Source: Microbacteriaceae bacterium (GTDB taxonomy: Bacteria > Actinomycetota > Actinomycetes > Actinomycetales > Microbacteriaceae). From it: a stretch of DNA of 52,368 nucleotides. The position numbers were made by a program, and so were the translations under genes. The notes under the pieces are model-generated. The model saw only the letters and a list, made by a program, of their open reading frames with translations. It was not told the DNA's origin and did no database searches. Location of the stretch: NCBI GenBank assembly GCA_014377425.1, contig JACMPQ010000020.1, forward strand, positions 1 to 52,368. The letters run 5' to 3'. This document shows positions 8,925 to 18,168 of this stretch, one piece after another. Position 1 is the stretch's first letter. Every line of letters starts with the position of its first letter.

Positions 8925-8998
8925 TAGCGAGGGCGGGACTCGAACCCGCGACACCACGATTATGAGTCGTGTGCTCTAACCACCTGAGCTACCCCGCC
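8925..8998 (-). tRNA. tRNA-Met (CAT anticodon)
   Basis: A 74-base cloverleaf on the minus strand: acceptor GGCGGGG pairing with CCTCGCT (G-U at 1-72), D-arm AGCTCAGGTGGTTAGAGC, anticodon stem ACGAC/ATCGT with CAT at 8962-8964, and T-arm GCGGGTTCGAGTCCCGC. CCA is not encoded. The elongator methionine form is most likely; CAT could also be a lysidine-modified isoleucine tRNA. Confidence 0.93.
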
Positions 8999-9050
8999 GG
9001 GCGTCACCCTCGCCGCGCCGGTCTGTTACCCGCCGGGCAGCTAAAGAGGA

Positions 9051-9125
9051 TGGAGCCCCCTGTGGGAATCGAACCCACTACCTCTTCCTTACCAAGGAAG
9101 TGCTCTACCGATGAGCTAAGGGGGC
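9051..9125 (-). tRNA. tRNA-Thr (GGT anticodon)
   Basis: A cloverleaf on the minus strand: acceptor GCCCCCT/AGGGGGC, D-arm AGCTCATCGGTAGAGC, anticodon loop TTGGTAA between CTTCC and GGAAG with GGT at 9091-9093, and T-arm GTGGGTTCGATTCCCAC. The 3' end carries an encoded CCA after the discriminator T. It sits 52 bases upstream of tRNA-Met and is probably cotranscribed with it. Confidence 0.95.
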
Positions 9126-9233
9126 GTGACCGTAAGGCTTTTCACCGACCGGCACTTTTTGAGACTAGCAGTAACGCGGGTCTGTCAATGTCGCGACGCA
9201 AGCCGGTAATACCCCATGCAATAGGGTTTTCGC

Positions 9234-10991
9234 ATGACAATTACCCAATCCGAGGGCACCGCGGCAGTGGCAAATTCGGTTCTTCCCGCACGAATTCCGA
9301 CCGTTCCCGGCACCGAATGGTGGCGCAGCGCCGTCATTTATCAGGTCTACCCGCGCTCTTTTGCGGATGCCTCCGGCGACGGCATCGGTGACCTGCAGGG
9401 CATCACGAGCCGACTGCCCCACCTCGCACAGCTGGGTATTGATGCCGTCTGGCTCTCCCCCTTCTTCACCTCGCCGCAGCGCGACGGCGGCTACGACGTG
9501 GCCGACTACTGCGACGTCGACCCGCTTTTTGGAACCCTCGACGATTTCGCCGCGTTCGAGGATGCCGCCCATGAGCTTGGCCTCAGGGTGATCGTCGACC
9601 TCGTGCCCAACCATTCCTCCAGTGACCATGTGTGGTTTCAGGAGGCACTGGCGGCAGCCGAAGGCAGCCCCGGGCGGGCGCGCTACCTATTTCGTGACGG
9701 CAAAGGCCCGGAGGGCAACATCCCGCCCAACAACTGGGACTCGGTCTTCGGCGGCCCGGCCTGGACGCGCACCACTAACCCGGACGGCAGTGCCGGCCAA
9801 TGGTACCTGCACCTCTTTGACAGCTCGCAGCCCGACTTCGACTGGCAAAACCCGTGGGTGCGGGAGCAGTTCCGCGCGGTGCTGCGCTTTTGGCTCGACC
9901 GCGGCGTGGACGGCTTCCGGGTGGATGTCGCGCACGGCATGATCAAGGCCGAGGGCCTGCCCGACTACACCGCCCCCGCCGACTCCGGCAGCATGGGCGG
10001 CGGTCAGGTTGACCCGCTGGGGCTTGAGCCCGAAGTGCAGGTCACCGAGGCCGCCCCCACCCCGCCCTATTGGGCGCAAGACGGCGTGCACGAGATTTAC
10101 CGCGACTGGCGCGAACTGCTCGACGAGTACTCGGGTGACCGCGTGCTGGTGGCGGAAGCCTGGGTGGACCCGATGGCGAAGCTGGCCCAGTGGGTGCGCC
10201 CCGACGAAATGCACCAGGCCTTCAACTTTGCCTACCTCGGCACCACGTGGACCGGTCCGCGCATGCGCCGCGTCATCGACGAATCCCTCGAGGTCTTCTC
10301 CAGCGTCGGAGCACCGAGCACCTGGGTGCTCTCCAACCACGATGTGGTACGCCACGCCAGCCGTTTGGCACTCACCGCCGAGAACCCGCAGGGCCACGGT
10401 ATCGGGCCGGCATCGCCCGGGCAGCCCCTTCCCGAGCTAGGGCTGCGACGTGCGCGGGCGGCATCCGCCCTGATGCTCGCCCTGCCCGGCAGCGCCTACC
10501 TCTACCAGGGCGAGGAGCTCGGCCTTCCCGAGGTCATTAACCTGCCCGACGAGTCGCGCCTCGACCCGACCTGGTTTCGCACCAATGGGGAGCGCTATGG
10601 CCGCGACGGATGCCGCGTGCCGCTGCCCTGGGAGGCAAACGCCACCGCGTTCGGTTTCAGCCCCACCGGCGAGAGCTGGTTGCCGCAGCCGGCCGACTGG
10701 GCGCCCTTTGCCCGTGACTCGCAGATCGGGGTGGCCGGTTCCACCCTGGAGCTCTACCGTCTCGCGCTTGCGCTGCGTGCGGAGTACCAGCTCGGCTTTG
10801 GCAGCATTGGGTGGCTTCCCGGCTACGGCGAGGAAGTTGTCGCACTGCAGAACGGCCCGGTCACGGTGATCGCGAACACCGGCACAGTACCGGTGGAGCT
10901 TCCGGTCGGCGAGTTGCTGTTGTGCTCGGAGGAGTTGGTCGGCGGCATTCTGAGCCCCGACGCCACGGTCTGGCTACTCGCGGCCCACTAG
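9234..10991 (+). CDS. Alpha-glucosidase / glycoside hydrolase family 13
   Basis: Intracellular retaining glycosidase of 585 residues. The GH13 conserved regions are clear: VIYQVYPRSFADASGDGIGD near residue 37, VIVDLVPNHSS, GFRVDVAH with nucleophile Asp230, VAEAWV with acid/base Glu308, and VLSNHDVVRH with Asp370. There is no signal peptide, so it acts on imported maltose, trehalose-type or short alpha-glucan oligosaccharides. The arrangement with WWRSAVIYQVYPRSF and the SNHDV block fits the actinobacterial oligo-1,6/alpha-1,4-glucosidase group. No sugar transporter or regulator is beside it. A bidirectional terminator follows the stop. Confidence 0.93.
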   Translation: MTITQSEGTAAVANSVLPARIPTVPGTEWWRSAVIYQVYPRSFADASGDGIGDLQGITSRLPHLAQLGIDAVWLSPFFTSPQRDGGYDVADYCDVDPLFGTLDDFAAFEDAAHELGLRVIVDLVPNHSSSDHVWFQEALAAAEGSPGRARYLFRDGKGPEGNIPPNNWDSVFGGPAWTRTTNPDGSAGQWYLHLFDSSQPDFDWQNPWVREQFRAVLRFWLDRGVDGFRVDVAHGMIKAEGLPDYTAPADSGSMGGGQVDPLGLEPEVQVTEAAPTPPYWAQDGVHEIYRDWRELLDEYSGDRVLVAEAWVDPMAKLAQWVRPDEMHQAFNFAYLGTTWTGPRMRRVIDESLEVFSSVGAPSTWVLSNHDVVRHASRLALTAENPQGHGIGPASPGQPLPELGLRRARAASALMLALPGSAYLYQGEELGLPEVINLPDESRLDPTWFRTNGERYGRDGCRVPLPWEANATAFGFSPTGESWLPQPADWAPFARDSQIGVAGSTLELYRLALALRAEYQLGFGSIGWLPGYGEEVVALQNGPVTVIANTGTVPVELPVGELLLCSEELVGGILSPDATVWLLAAH

Positions 10992-11012
10992 GCGCACTGA
11001 GCCCGATAGAAC

Positions 11013-11049
11013 AAAAAGGCGAGCGGCTCATTGAGCAGCCCGCCTTTTT
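11013..11049. terminator. Bidirectional intrinsic terminator
   Basis: AAAAAGGCG (11013-11021) pairs with CGCCTTTTT (11041-11049) around an inner, less perfect stem. The A and T runs at the two ends make it work in both directions, between the convergent glucosidase and M23 peptidase genes. Confidence 0.85.
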
Positions 11050-11094
11050 GGCGTTTGAAGACAGAGGCTTTTGGCGATTAGGGCCAGAAACGCG

Positions 11095-12270
11095 CTACTT
11101 CGCGTTTGCCGTCAACCAGATGTAGGGGTCAACCGGAACCCCACCGAGATGGATTTCGAGGTGAAGGTGGGAACCGGTAGAAATTCCGGTACTGCCCACC
11201 TCGCCGATAACCTGCCCGACTGTAACTCGTTGGCCCATTGCCACGGTGATTGAGCCGTACTGCATATGCGCGTAGACGCTCTGCACCACCTGCCCGTTGA
11301 TCACGTGATCGATCGCAACGTGGTTGCCGAGCGCACCGCCGAGGTCGACCAGGCTCACAATGCCGTCGGCGACCGCATGAATTGGGGTTCCGGAGCCGGG
11401 GGTGAAATCAAGACCCTCATGGAAAGTTGAGCAGGCCGAACAATTGGCTACGCGCCGTGGCCCGAAACCGCTGGAGATCGGCGAACCCTCCGGGAATGGC
11501 CACTGGATGGCACCGGTGGGGTTACCGACGTAGCTGTACACCTTGTCTCTGCTCACCGCGCTGGCTTTTTGCTTCGCCGAGACCACTGTGTAGGCGTCAC
11601 GGGGCACGGCGGCACCGGGGGCGATTACGACCGCGAGGGTTTGCGTAGATTCCCCGTTGCTCAGCACGTTACTAATCGACGACTGGGTCTCAGACACGCG
11701 CACGAAGGCGTTGGCGGGCACCGTGGTCGAGATGAAAATGAGGCCGACACCTGCCATCGCGCCCACGGTGACAAGCTTCGAAATAATGCGACGTCGCATT
11801 CCGGATGCCGGCGCTGCGGCCATTCGAGCGTCCGCGGTCTTCGTGCCTGCTCTCGTGCCAGCTGCGCGGGAGTTCGGGCCGATCGGGCGGGCTGCGGCCG
11901 TGCGGGCGAGTGCGGACTGGGCTGACGAGATGCGCGCGTAGCGGGCAGGTGCCGTTCGAACGGCGGCCGGTGCGGGGAGAACGGCTACTGCGGGGGCTGA
12001 AAGAACGGTCGCGGGTGCTGTTGCCGTGCGAGCGGCGGGTGTCTTACGAGCGGAAGTGGCGGTGATCGCTGCGGCGGCTTCCAACGCGCGAAGTTCACGG
12101 CGGGTGGCCGGCTGGTACTTCACCGGAGTCATTGGGGCAGGGCTGGGCGCGTGCACAACACCTACTGGCTGAGACGTTTCGACGGTTTCCTCCACTGCAT
12201 CGGTCACGGCAGTTGCCGTGGGCAGCTGGTTCGCGTCGTGCTCGGTAGTACTCGGGGTTGTCTTTTGCAC
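11095..12270 (-). CDS. M23 family metallopeptidase, cell-wall endopeptidase
   Basis: A 391-residue LytM/lysostaphin-like protein. Residues 1-160 are an Ala/Pro/Thr-rich, low-complexity cytoplasmic segment with scattered Arg. A single hydrophobic segment at about 163-183 ends VPANA and serves as signal anchor or cleaved signal. The C-terminal third is the M23 domain: SSGFGPRR, the zinc ligands in HEGLDFTPG, YAHMQYGS and HLHLEIHLGG. The zinc-site residues are all present, so it is probably active on peptidoglycan cross-links, or on activation of another hydrolase. The start is a GTG with GAGG upstream. A free 217-bp region on its 5' side should hold its promoter. Confidence 0.9.
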   Translation of the reverse strand: MQKTTPSTTEHDANQLPTATAVTDAVEETVETSQPVGVVHAPSPAPMTPVKYQPATRRELRALEAAAAITATSARKTPAARTATAPATVLSAPAVAVLPAPAAVRTAPARYARISSAQSALARTAAARPIGPNSRAAGTRAGTKTADARMAAAPASGMRRRIISKLVTVGAMAGVGLIFISTTVPANAFVRVSETQSSISNVLSNGESTQTLAVVIAPGAAVPRDAYTVVSAKQKASAVSRDKVYSYVGNPTGAIQWPFPEGSPISSGFGPRRVANCSACSTFHEGLDFTPGSGTPIHAVADGIVSLVDLGGALGNHVAIDHVINGQVVQSVYAHMQYGSITVAMGQRVTVGQVIGEVGSTGISTGSHLHLEIHLGGVPVDPYIWLTANAK

Positions 12271-12487
12271 TGTTAGTCAAACCTCAGAAATATCTATTGG
12301 GTCCGAAGAACAGCCGAAATAACGCGCCGGAGCGGCAATCTACGTATCTACTCGAACACCCAATCGACCTAAGTTGCGTGGCCGACTAGCTTCGTTACCC
12401 ATGAAGTTCCGGGCTATTTGCTCGGAAGATAACGAATTCATAAAGAGTAGCCCACTGGTTTCCCGGTGGCAAACCCCCCAAGCGGGC

Positions 12488-13279
12488 TCAGTCGCTTGTC
12501 AAAATTCGCTCAATTTTGTCGGCCAACGACGCCGGTGCCGCCAGCAGGAACTCGGCAGAGGCCACCGTTCCGGCCAATCCGGCAACTACGGCGCCCGCCT
12601 CGCGCGCAATGAGGGCACCCGCGGCGTGATCCCACGGCTTTAGCCCACGCTCATAAAAAGCGTTCACCCGACCGCAGGCCACGGCACATAGATCGAGGGA
12701 TGCGGTGCCGGTGCGACGAATATCACGCACCTGAGAAATGAGCCGGGCGAGGGTTGCGGCCTGCTCGGAACGCACCGACGCCTGGTAGGAGAAACCGGTG
12801 GCCACCAGGGCGAGCGACAGCTCCGCCTCCACAACGCGCAACTGTCGGCTGCCCAAAAATGCGCCACCGCCCCGGGTAGCGGTAAAAACCTCGTTGATCA
12901 CCGGGTTCACCACAGCACCGGCGAGCGCCGTCCAGGTGGTCGGCTCGGGGTCACCCTCCACCACGGCGATGCTTACCGCCCAGTGCGGTGCGTCGTAGAG
13001 GTAGTTGACGGTACCGTCAATGGGGTCCACCAACCAGGTGAGCCCACTGCTGCCGGCATCCGCACCCGTCTCCTCACCGAGGAAGCCGTCGTCCGGCCGG
13101 GCCTCGGCCAACATGGTGCGAATCAACGCCTCGGTTTCGCGGTCGGCGTGGGTAACGACATCTTCCGGCGACGACTTGCTGGCGGCGATCTGCACCCCCT
13201 GAGCCCTGCGGCGCGCAGCCAGTTCACCGGCGGCAACGGCCACTCGGCGAGCAATGTGCAACAGATCGGTCGTGGTCAT
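12488..13279 (-). CDS. Inositol monophosphatase family protein
   Basis: Mg-dependent sugar or nucleotide phosphatase of 263 residues, cytosolic. Metal-site motifs are FLGEETGAD, LVDPIDGTVNYLYDAPHWA and the C-terminal KPWDHAAGALIAREAGA. The ATG at 13277-13279 with GGAGGAGT just upstream is the start; the longer open frame would run through tRNA-Tyr. Substrates of the family include inositol-1-phosphate, histidinol phosphate and PAP; none is favoured by context here. It lies 53 bases downstream of tRNA-Tyr on the same strand. Confidence 0.9.
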   Translation of the reverse strand: MTTTDLLHIARRVAVAAGELAARRRAQGVQIAASKSSPEDVVTHADRETEALIRTMLAEARPDDGFLGEETGADAGSSGLTWLVDPIDGTVNYLYDAPHWAVSIAVVEGDPEPTTWTALAGAVVNPVINEVFTATRGGGAFLGSRQLRVVEAELSLALVATGFSYQASVRSEQAATLARLISQVRDIRRTGTASLDLCAVACGRVNAFYERGLKPWDHAAGALIAREAGAVVAGLAGTVASAEFLLAAPASLADKIERILTSD

Positions 13280-13332
13280 TACAACTCCTCCAGAAACGAC
13301 GAAAGGCCCGGCGAGTGCCGGGCCAGATCGTG

Positions 13333-13414
13333 TGGCAAGTGCGAGATTCGAACTCACGAAGTCTAAGACGGCTGATTTACAGTCAGATCCCTTTGGCCAC
13401 TTGGGTAACTTGCC
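13333..13414 (-). tRNA. tRNA-Tyr (GTA anticodon)
   Basis: An 82-base class II tRNA on the minus strand. The acceptor GGCAAGT pairs with ACTTGCC, the anticodon stem CTGAC/ATCAG (last pair wobble) encloses GTA at 13378-13380, and a long variable arm GCCGTCTTAGACTTC precedes the T-arm GTGAGTTCGAATCTCGC. CCA is not encoded. Confidence 0.94.
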
Positions 13415-13517
13415 AGGTGCGCACCCGACCGAATGTAATCACCAACCGGAGGCGCGGGTCAAGGATACAGCCCCCGCGACTTCTCTCGCGACGAAGCCCG
13501 TCTCCTAAACTGCTCTC

Positions 13518-14006
13518 ATGGCAGATTCCACATTCGATATCGTCAGCAAGGTCGACAAAATGGAGGCCGACAACGCGGTCAACCAGGCGCAGAAGGAGAT
13601 CGCGCAGCGGTACGACTTCAAAAACGTCGGGGCCTCCGTGGAGTGGAGCGGCGAGAAACTTCTTCTCAAAGCAAGCGCCGAAGAACGGGTGAAGGCCGTT
13701 CTGGAAGTGCTTGAGGCCAAATTCATCAAACGCGGTATCGGGCTGCGCAGCCTCGACGCCGGGGAGCCCTTCCCCTCCGGCAAGGAATACCGCATCGAGG
13801 TGAGCCTCAAAAACGGAATCTCCTCCGACGACGCCAAAAAGATCGCCAAAATTATTCGCGACGAGGGCCCCAAAGGGGTCAAGAGCCAGATTCAGGGCGA
13901 CGAGTTGCGGGTTGCCTCGAAGAGTCGCGACGAACTGCAGGAGACCATGTCGCTCTTGCGCGGCAAAGACCTCGACGTGGCGCTGCAGTTCATCAACTTT
14001 CGCTAA
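13518..14006 (+). CDS. YajQ family nucleotide-binding protein
   Basis: A 162-residue protein of the YajQ/DUF520 family, two ferredoxin-like domains that bind nucleotides; some homologues bind cyclic di-GMP. Recognisable are the N-terminal STFDIVSKVDKMEADNAVNQ, EIAQRYDFKN, VLEAKFIKRGI and the C-terminal KDLDVALQFINFR. The full family length is present. It stands alone after tRNA-Tyr. No cyclic di-GMP enzymes are in the window, so signalling use is not supported by context. Confidence 0.93.
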   Translation: MADSTFDIVSKVDKMEADNAVNQAQKEIAQRYDFKNVGASVEWSGEKLLLKASAEERVKAVLEVLEAKFIKRGIGLRSLDAGEPFPSGKEYRIEVSLKNGISSDDAKKIAKIIRDEGPKGVKSQIQGDELRVASKSRDELQETMSLLRGKDLDVALQFINFR

Positions 14007-14086
14007 CCCCGAAACACGGCTCACGCTATCGCTGCAAAGTTCGGCAACCGGTGCACTGACAGACCAGCGCGCCTAGGCTTCGCAGA

Positions 14087-15550
14087 ATGGATACCGGCTG
14101 GATCACCCCCACCCTCGCGATCGGCGCACTCGTCGTCGATGTGACGGTGCGGGTGGTTTCCCTGGTGGTCATCCCGATCAATCGACGACCGCAAACCGCC
14201 GCCGCGTGGTTGCTGGCGATATTTCTCATCCCCTACGTTGGCTTCATTCTGTTTCTGCTCATCGGCAGTACCAAGTTGCCGATGCGGCGGCGCAAAAAGC
14301 AGCAGGAAATCAATCGCTACATCATCGAAACCACCGATGGAATCGAGGATGTCAAGCGCGACCACAGCTGGCCCGCCTGGCTCGACTCGCTGGTCGAGCT
14401 CAACCGCACGCTCGGCGCGATGCCGCTGGTCGGAGGCAATACCGCAACCCTGTACGTGGATTACAACGAGACCATTCGTGCGCTCACGGCAGCGGTTAGC
14501 ACGGCCAAAAACTACCTGCACGTGGAGTTTTATATTCTGTCGTTGGATGCCACTACCGCACCGTTTTTCGACGCTCTCGAGGCTGCCGTGAAACGCGGCG
14601 TGACCGTGCGGGTGCTGCTGGATCACATCGCGTCTCTGCGCTCGCCCGGCTATCTGCGCACCATCCGAAAACTGAAGAAAATTGACGTTGACTGGCGCCT
14701 GATGTTGCCGGTGCAACCGTGGCGCGGACGCTACCAGCGACCCGATTTACGCAACCACCGTAAATTGCTGATTATCGACGGCGAAACGGCTTTCACCGGC
14801 TCGCAAAACATGGTGGACCAGAGCTACAACAAGCGCAGCAACATTCGCCGCGGGCTGAAATGGCAAGACCTCATGGTGCGCTTTGACGGGCCAATTGTGG
14901 CCGGGATCAACGCCCTGTTCGTGACCGATTGGTACAGCGAAACCAACGAATTACTGCTGAGGGAGACCACCGAGCGGCTCGAGCCGAGAGGCATCAGCCT
15001 GCTCGACGCCCAGGTGGTGCCGAGTGGCCCGGGCTTTGCCGGCGAAAATAATCTGCGGCTGTTTAACGCATTGCTCTACAACGCCCAGCAGCGCATCGTG
15101 ATCACGAGCCCCTACTTTGTTCCGGATGAATCGCTGCTCTACGCGATTACGACGGCAGCCCAGCGCGGCATCGATGTGCAACTCTTCGTGTCTGAAGTGG
15201 CCGATCAGCCCGTGGTCTACCACGCACAGCGCAGCTACTACGAGGTGCTGCTGCGGGCCGGGGTGCGCATTTGGCTGTATCCGGCACCCACCGTGCTGCA
15301 CGCCAAGCACGTGACCATTGACGATGAGGTGGCGGTGATCGGCTCCAGCAACATGGACATGCGCTCGTTCAGCCTCAACCTCGAAATCACCGTCATGGTG
15401 CGGGGCGAGTCGTTTGTGCGGGCGCTACGCGGGGTCGAAGAGGGCTACCGGGGCCTCAGCCGGGAACTCTTCATCGACGAGTGGATGCAGCGCCCCGCCC
15501 GCTCCAAGGTGCTCGACAACCTGGCGCGGCTCAGCGCCGCCGTACAGTAG
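14087..15550 (+). CDS. cls: Cardiolipin synthase
   Basis: Membrane enzyme of 487 residues that joins phosphatidylglycerol to a second phospholipid to make cardiolipin. Two N-terminal helices (about residues 8-30 and 37-60, PLDc_N-like) are followed by two phospholipase D domains. The first HKD motif is in DLRNHRKLLIIDGETAFTGSQN and the second in LHAKHVTIDDEVAVIGSSNMD. It ends FIDEWMQRPARSKVLDNLARL, as in known Cls. It is transcribed alone, 80 bp after YajQ. A polymer-like run of GC-rich repeats follows the stop codon. Confidence 0.93.
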   Translation: MDTGWITPTLAIGALVVDVTVRVVSLVVIPINRRPQTAAAWLLAIFLIPYVGFILFLLIGSTKLPMRRRKKQQEINRYIIETTDGIEDVKRDHSWPAWLDSLVELNRTLGAMPLVGGNTATLYVDYNETIRALTAAVSTAKNYLHVEFYILSLDATTAPFFDALEAAVKRGVTVRVLLDHIASLRSPGYLRTIRKLKKIDVDWRLMLPVQPWRGRYQRPDLRNHRKLLIIDGETAFTGSQNMVDQSYNKRSNIRRGLKWQDLMVRFDGPIVAGINALFVTDWYSETNELLLRETTERLEPRGISLLDAQVVPSGPGFAGENNLRLFNALLYNAQQRIVITSPYFVPDESLLYAITTAAQRGIDVQLFVSEVADQPVVYHAQRSYYEVLLRAGVRIWLYPAPTVLHAKHVTIDDEVAVIGSSNMDMRSFSLNLEITVMVRGESFVRALRGVEEGYRGLSRELFIDEWMQRPARSKVLDNLARLSAAVQ

Positions 15551-15643
15551 CGGCTCAGCGCCGCCTGCAGTTGTCACCAGCCCGGCCGCGCTGGCCGTGC
15601 TGGCCGCGCTGGCCGCGCAGTAACCGAGCAACCGTCTAGCCGC

Positions 15644-16990
15644 TTAGCCGCGGGAGATGGCCACCATCTCGTCGCGCGCCACGACCTTGATGCGGGTGCG
15701 GCCCACCGCTTCGCCGATGGCGAGCTCGTGCTGGTCGAGGTTGTGCCAGCCGTTGAGGTTGGTGAACTTCACCCCGCGAGTGTCAAGCAACTCGATCACC
15801 GACGCCTCACTCGGCGACTCCGGCATCCACCAATTGGCCTGGTCATTTATCACGTGCGCCACGGTTTCCATCGCGTCGCTCTTGGTGTGACCGATGAGGC
15901 CCACCGGCCCGCGCTTGATCCAGCCGGTGGCGTACACCCCGGGCACGGGTTGGTCGGCATCGTCGATGACCTGACCCTCGCGGTTCGGGATGACCCCGCG
16001 CTTGTCGTCAAACGGAATCTCCAGCACGGGCGAGCCGAAGTAGCCGACCGCCCGGTACACGGCCTGCACAGCGACCTCGCGAAACTCGCCGGTGCCGGTG
16101 ACGCCGCCCGCGGCATCCGGAACCGTGCGCTCATACCGAAACGCCTCAACGGCGTCGGTTCCCACGATTTCGACGGGCTTGGCCCAGAAGTGCAGGTGCA
16201 GCCGGCGGGATGCGCCGGTCGATTCCCGGGTACGCCAGGAGTTGAGCACCCGGTTCAACACCATGATCTGCTTATTGGTTTCGATCGCGGCGATGGAGGC
16301 GGCGTCGAGGTCGAAGTCTTCGTCGTGAACGATGATGTCGACATCCCGCATTTCGCCGAGCTCCCGCAGTTCAAGCGGAGTGAACTTCACCTGGGCGGGA
16401 CCGCGGCGACCGAACACGTGCACGTCGGTTACCGGAGATGCCTTGAGCCCGTCGTAGACGTTGCCCGGAATCTCTGTCGGCAGCAGGTCATCCGCGTGCT
16501 TGGCCAAAGTCCGGGCCACGTCCAGCGCCACGTTGCCGTTGCCGATCACCGCGACCTCACGGTGCGTCAGCGGCCATTCGCGGGGAAAGTCGGGGTGACC
16601 GTCGTACCAGCTCACGAACTCGGCGGCACCGAAGCTCCCCGGAAGCTCGATGCCCGGGATGTTGAGGTCGGCATCTTTCACCGCTCCGGTGGCAAAAATA
16701 ACGGCGTTGTAGTGCTTCTTCAGGTCGGCGAGGGTGATGTCGCGCCCGTACAGCACGTTACCAAACAAGCGAATGCGACCGGTGTCCAGCACGTCGCGGA
16801 GGGCGTTGATGATGCCTTTGATGCGCGGATGATCCGGCGCCACGCCATAGCGCACGAGGCCGTAGGGCGCGGGAAGGTGCTCAAACAGGTCAATCGACAC
16901 GTCGAATTTGCGCTCGGCCTTGAGCAAAATGTCGGCGGCGTAGATACCGGCGGGGCCGGCGCCGACGATGGCCAGTCTCAGAGTGGTCAT
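15644..16990 (-). CDS. FAD-dependent ferredoxin-NADP reductase (FprA-like)
   Basis: Cytosolic flavoprotein of 448 residues of the adrenodoxin-reductase type, moving electrons between NADPH and ferredoxin. The FAD Rossmann motif LRLAIVGAGPAGIYAAD opens the protein, followed by PYGLVRYGVAPDHPRIK. The NADPH motif is VAVIGNGNVALDVARTL, then HVFGRRGPAQVKFTP. The C-terminal GVYATGWIKRGPVGLIGHTKSDAMETV block is diagnostic of the actinobacterial FprA group. A likely partner ferredoxin is not in the window. It is a single-gene unit, convergent with cls. Confidence 0.93.
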   Translation of the reverse strand: MTTLRLAIVGAGPAGIYAADILLKAERKFDVSIDLFEHLPAPYGLVRYGVAPDHPRIKGIINALRDVLDTGRIRLFGNVLYGRDITLADLKKHYNAVIFATGAVKDADLNIPGIELPGSFGAAEFVSWYDGHPDFPREWPLTHREVAVIGNGNVALDVARTLAKHADDLLPTEIPGNVYDGLKASPVTDVHVFGRRGPAQVKFTPLELRELGEMRDVDIIVHDEDFDLDAASIAAIETNKQIMVLNRVLNSWRTRESTGASRRLHLHFWAKPVEIVGTDAVEAFRYERTVPDAAGGVTGTGEFREVAVQAVYRAVGYFGSPVLEIPFDDKRGVIPNREGQVIDDADQPVPGVYATGWIKRGPVGLIGHTKSDAMETVAHVINDQANWWMPESPSEASVIELLDTRGVKFTNLNGWHNLDQHELAIGEAVGRTRIKVVARDEMVAISRG

Positions 16991-17079
16991 GAAGATCCTT
17001 ATCGGGATGCGAACGCACAGCTGGTTAACACGTCGCGTAGCTCAGGGTAGCGCGGCGACCAGAACTGGCCGGCGGGTGG

Positions 17080-18168
17080 TCAGTGGGTGCGCGCGACGAT
17101 GGAATCGGCAAACCGGGTGAGCGCCTTCTTCACCGGCCCGTTTGGCAGCGGCGTGATCGCGTCGACCGCTTCGCGGGCCCAGCGCTGTGCCTCGGCGAGC
17201 GTTTGGCGCGTGACCTCGTGGTTGCGTAGTTCGTCGATAGCGAGGGTGAGGTCGGCGTCATCCGCTGATCCTGGGCCAGCGCCGGTATTCACGGCGGTCA
17301 CATCGCGCTCGAGGCGAGCCAGGAGCCCCTCGGCGGCGGGATCAGTCACGGCTCGCTGACGCAAGAACAACATCGGCAGGGTCGAGACACCGGAGCGCAG
17401 GTCGGTGCCGGCCTTCTTGCCGGTGGTCTCCACCAGGGGCGAGAGGTCGATGACGTCGTCGATGAGTTGGAAGGCGATACCGATCTTCTCGCCAAAGACG
17501 GTGACTGGTTTTTGGTAGTCGCGGGAGGCACCCGACAAAATTATTCCGGTTTGTGCGGCCGCCGCGATCAACGACCCGGTCTTGTCCGACAACACCTGCA
17601 GGTAGTGCGCAACCGGGTCTTCGTCGTCGCGCGGGCCGATCGTTTCGTGCAGCTGACCGAGACAGAGACGCTCGAAAGTGTCGGACTGCAGACGAATGGT
17701 CTCTTCACCCAGGGAGGCTACGAGCTTGCTGGCGCGGGCGAACAGCAGGTCACCGGTGAGGATCGCCACCGAATTACCCCAGACCGCCTGCGCGCTCGGC
17801 ACGCCGCGGCGAACGACCGCCTCGTCCATCACGTCGTCGTGATAGAGCGAGGCAAGATGAGTGATTTCGATTGCGGCAGCCGCAGAAATCACCGCCGGCT
17901 CGTTGCCATCACCGAGCTGAGCGGTGAGCAACGCTAGGGTCGGGCGCACGCGTTTGCCGCCAGCCACCAGCAGGTAGCGGCTGGTGACATCCGCCAGATT
18001 GTCGGTGAAAGACATCTCGCTAAAGAGGCGTGCCTCGACCGCTTCGAGCCCCTCCTCGACCGCAGAAACGAAACGACGTTCCTCGGCAGAGGAAAAAACC
18101 CTGTCGGCGAACCCGAGGGTTGCGCTCAGGCTTTTTCCCGAACGGATGCCGGGAAGTGCTGCGTTCAC
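17080..18168 (-). CDS. Polyprenyl diphosphate synthase (menaquinone side chain)
   Basis: Trans-prenyltransferase of 362 residues that elongates farnesyl or geranylgeranyl diphosphate with isopentenyl diphosphate to the menaquinone tail. The first Asp-rich motif is LYHDDVMDEAVVRRG and the second QLIDDVIDLSP; AGGKRVRPTLALL and KAGTDLRSGVSTLPMLFL fit the family. The GTG at 18166-18168 overlaps the menG stop (GTGA), so it is translationally coupled; the longer frame upstream lies inside menG and is spurious. Chain length is not predictable by eye. Placement after menG and beside the other men genes supports a quinone role. Confidence 0.93.
   Translation of the reverse strand: MNAALPGIRSGKSLSATLGFADRVFSSAEERRFVSAVEEGLEAVEARLFSEMSFTDNLADVTSRYLLVAGGKRVRPTLALLTAQLGDGNEPAVISAAAAIEITHLASLYHDDVMDEAVVRRGVPSAQAVWGNSVAILTGDLLFARASKLVASLGEETIRLQSDTFERLCLGQLHETIGPRDDEDPVAHYLQVLSDKTGSLIAAAAQTGIILSGASRDYQKPVTVFGEKIGIAFQLIDDVIDLSPLVETTGKKAGTDLRSGVSTLPMLFLRQRAVTDPAAEGLLARLERDVTAVNTGAGPGSADDADLTLAIDELRNHEVTRQTLAEAQRWAREAVDAITPLPNGPVKKALTRFADSIVARTH

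Noticed and set aside
3156-8998. A genomic island integrated at the 3' end of tRNA-Met, carrying the LacI cluster
   Set aside because: The tRNA 3' end faces the cluster, but no integrase is present and I found no copy of the tRNA 3' sequence near 3156-3445 that could be the second attachment site.
11589-12070. Repeat-rich Ala/Arg stretch as a mobile-element relic
   Set aside because: The sequence is the coding region of the low-complexity arm of the M23 peptidase, in frame throughout.
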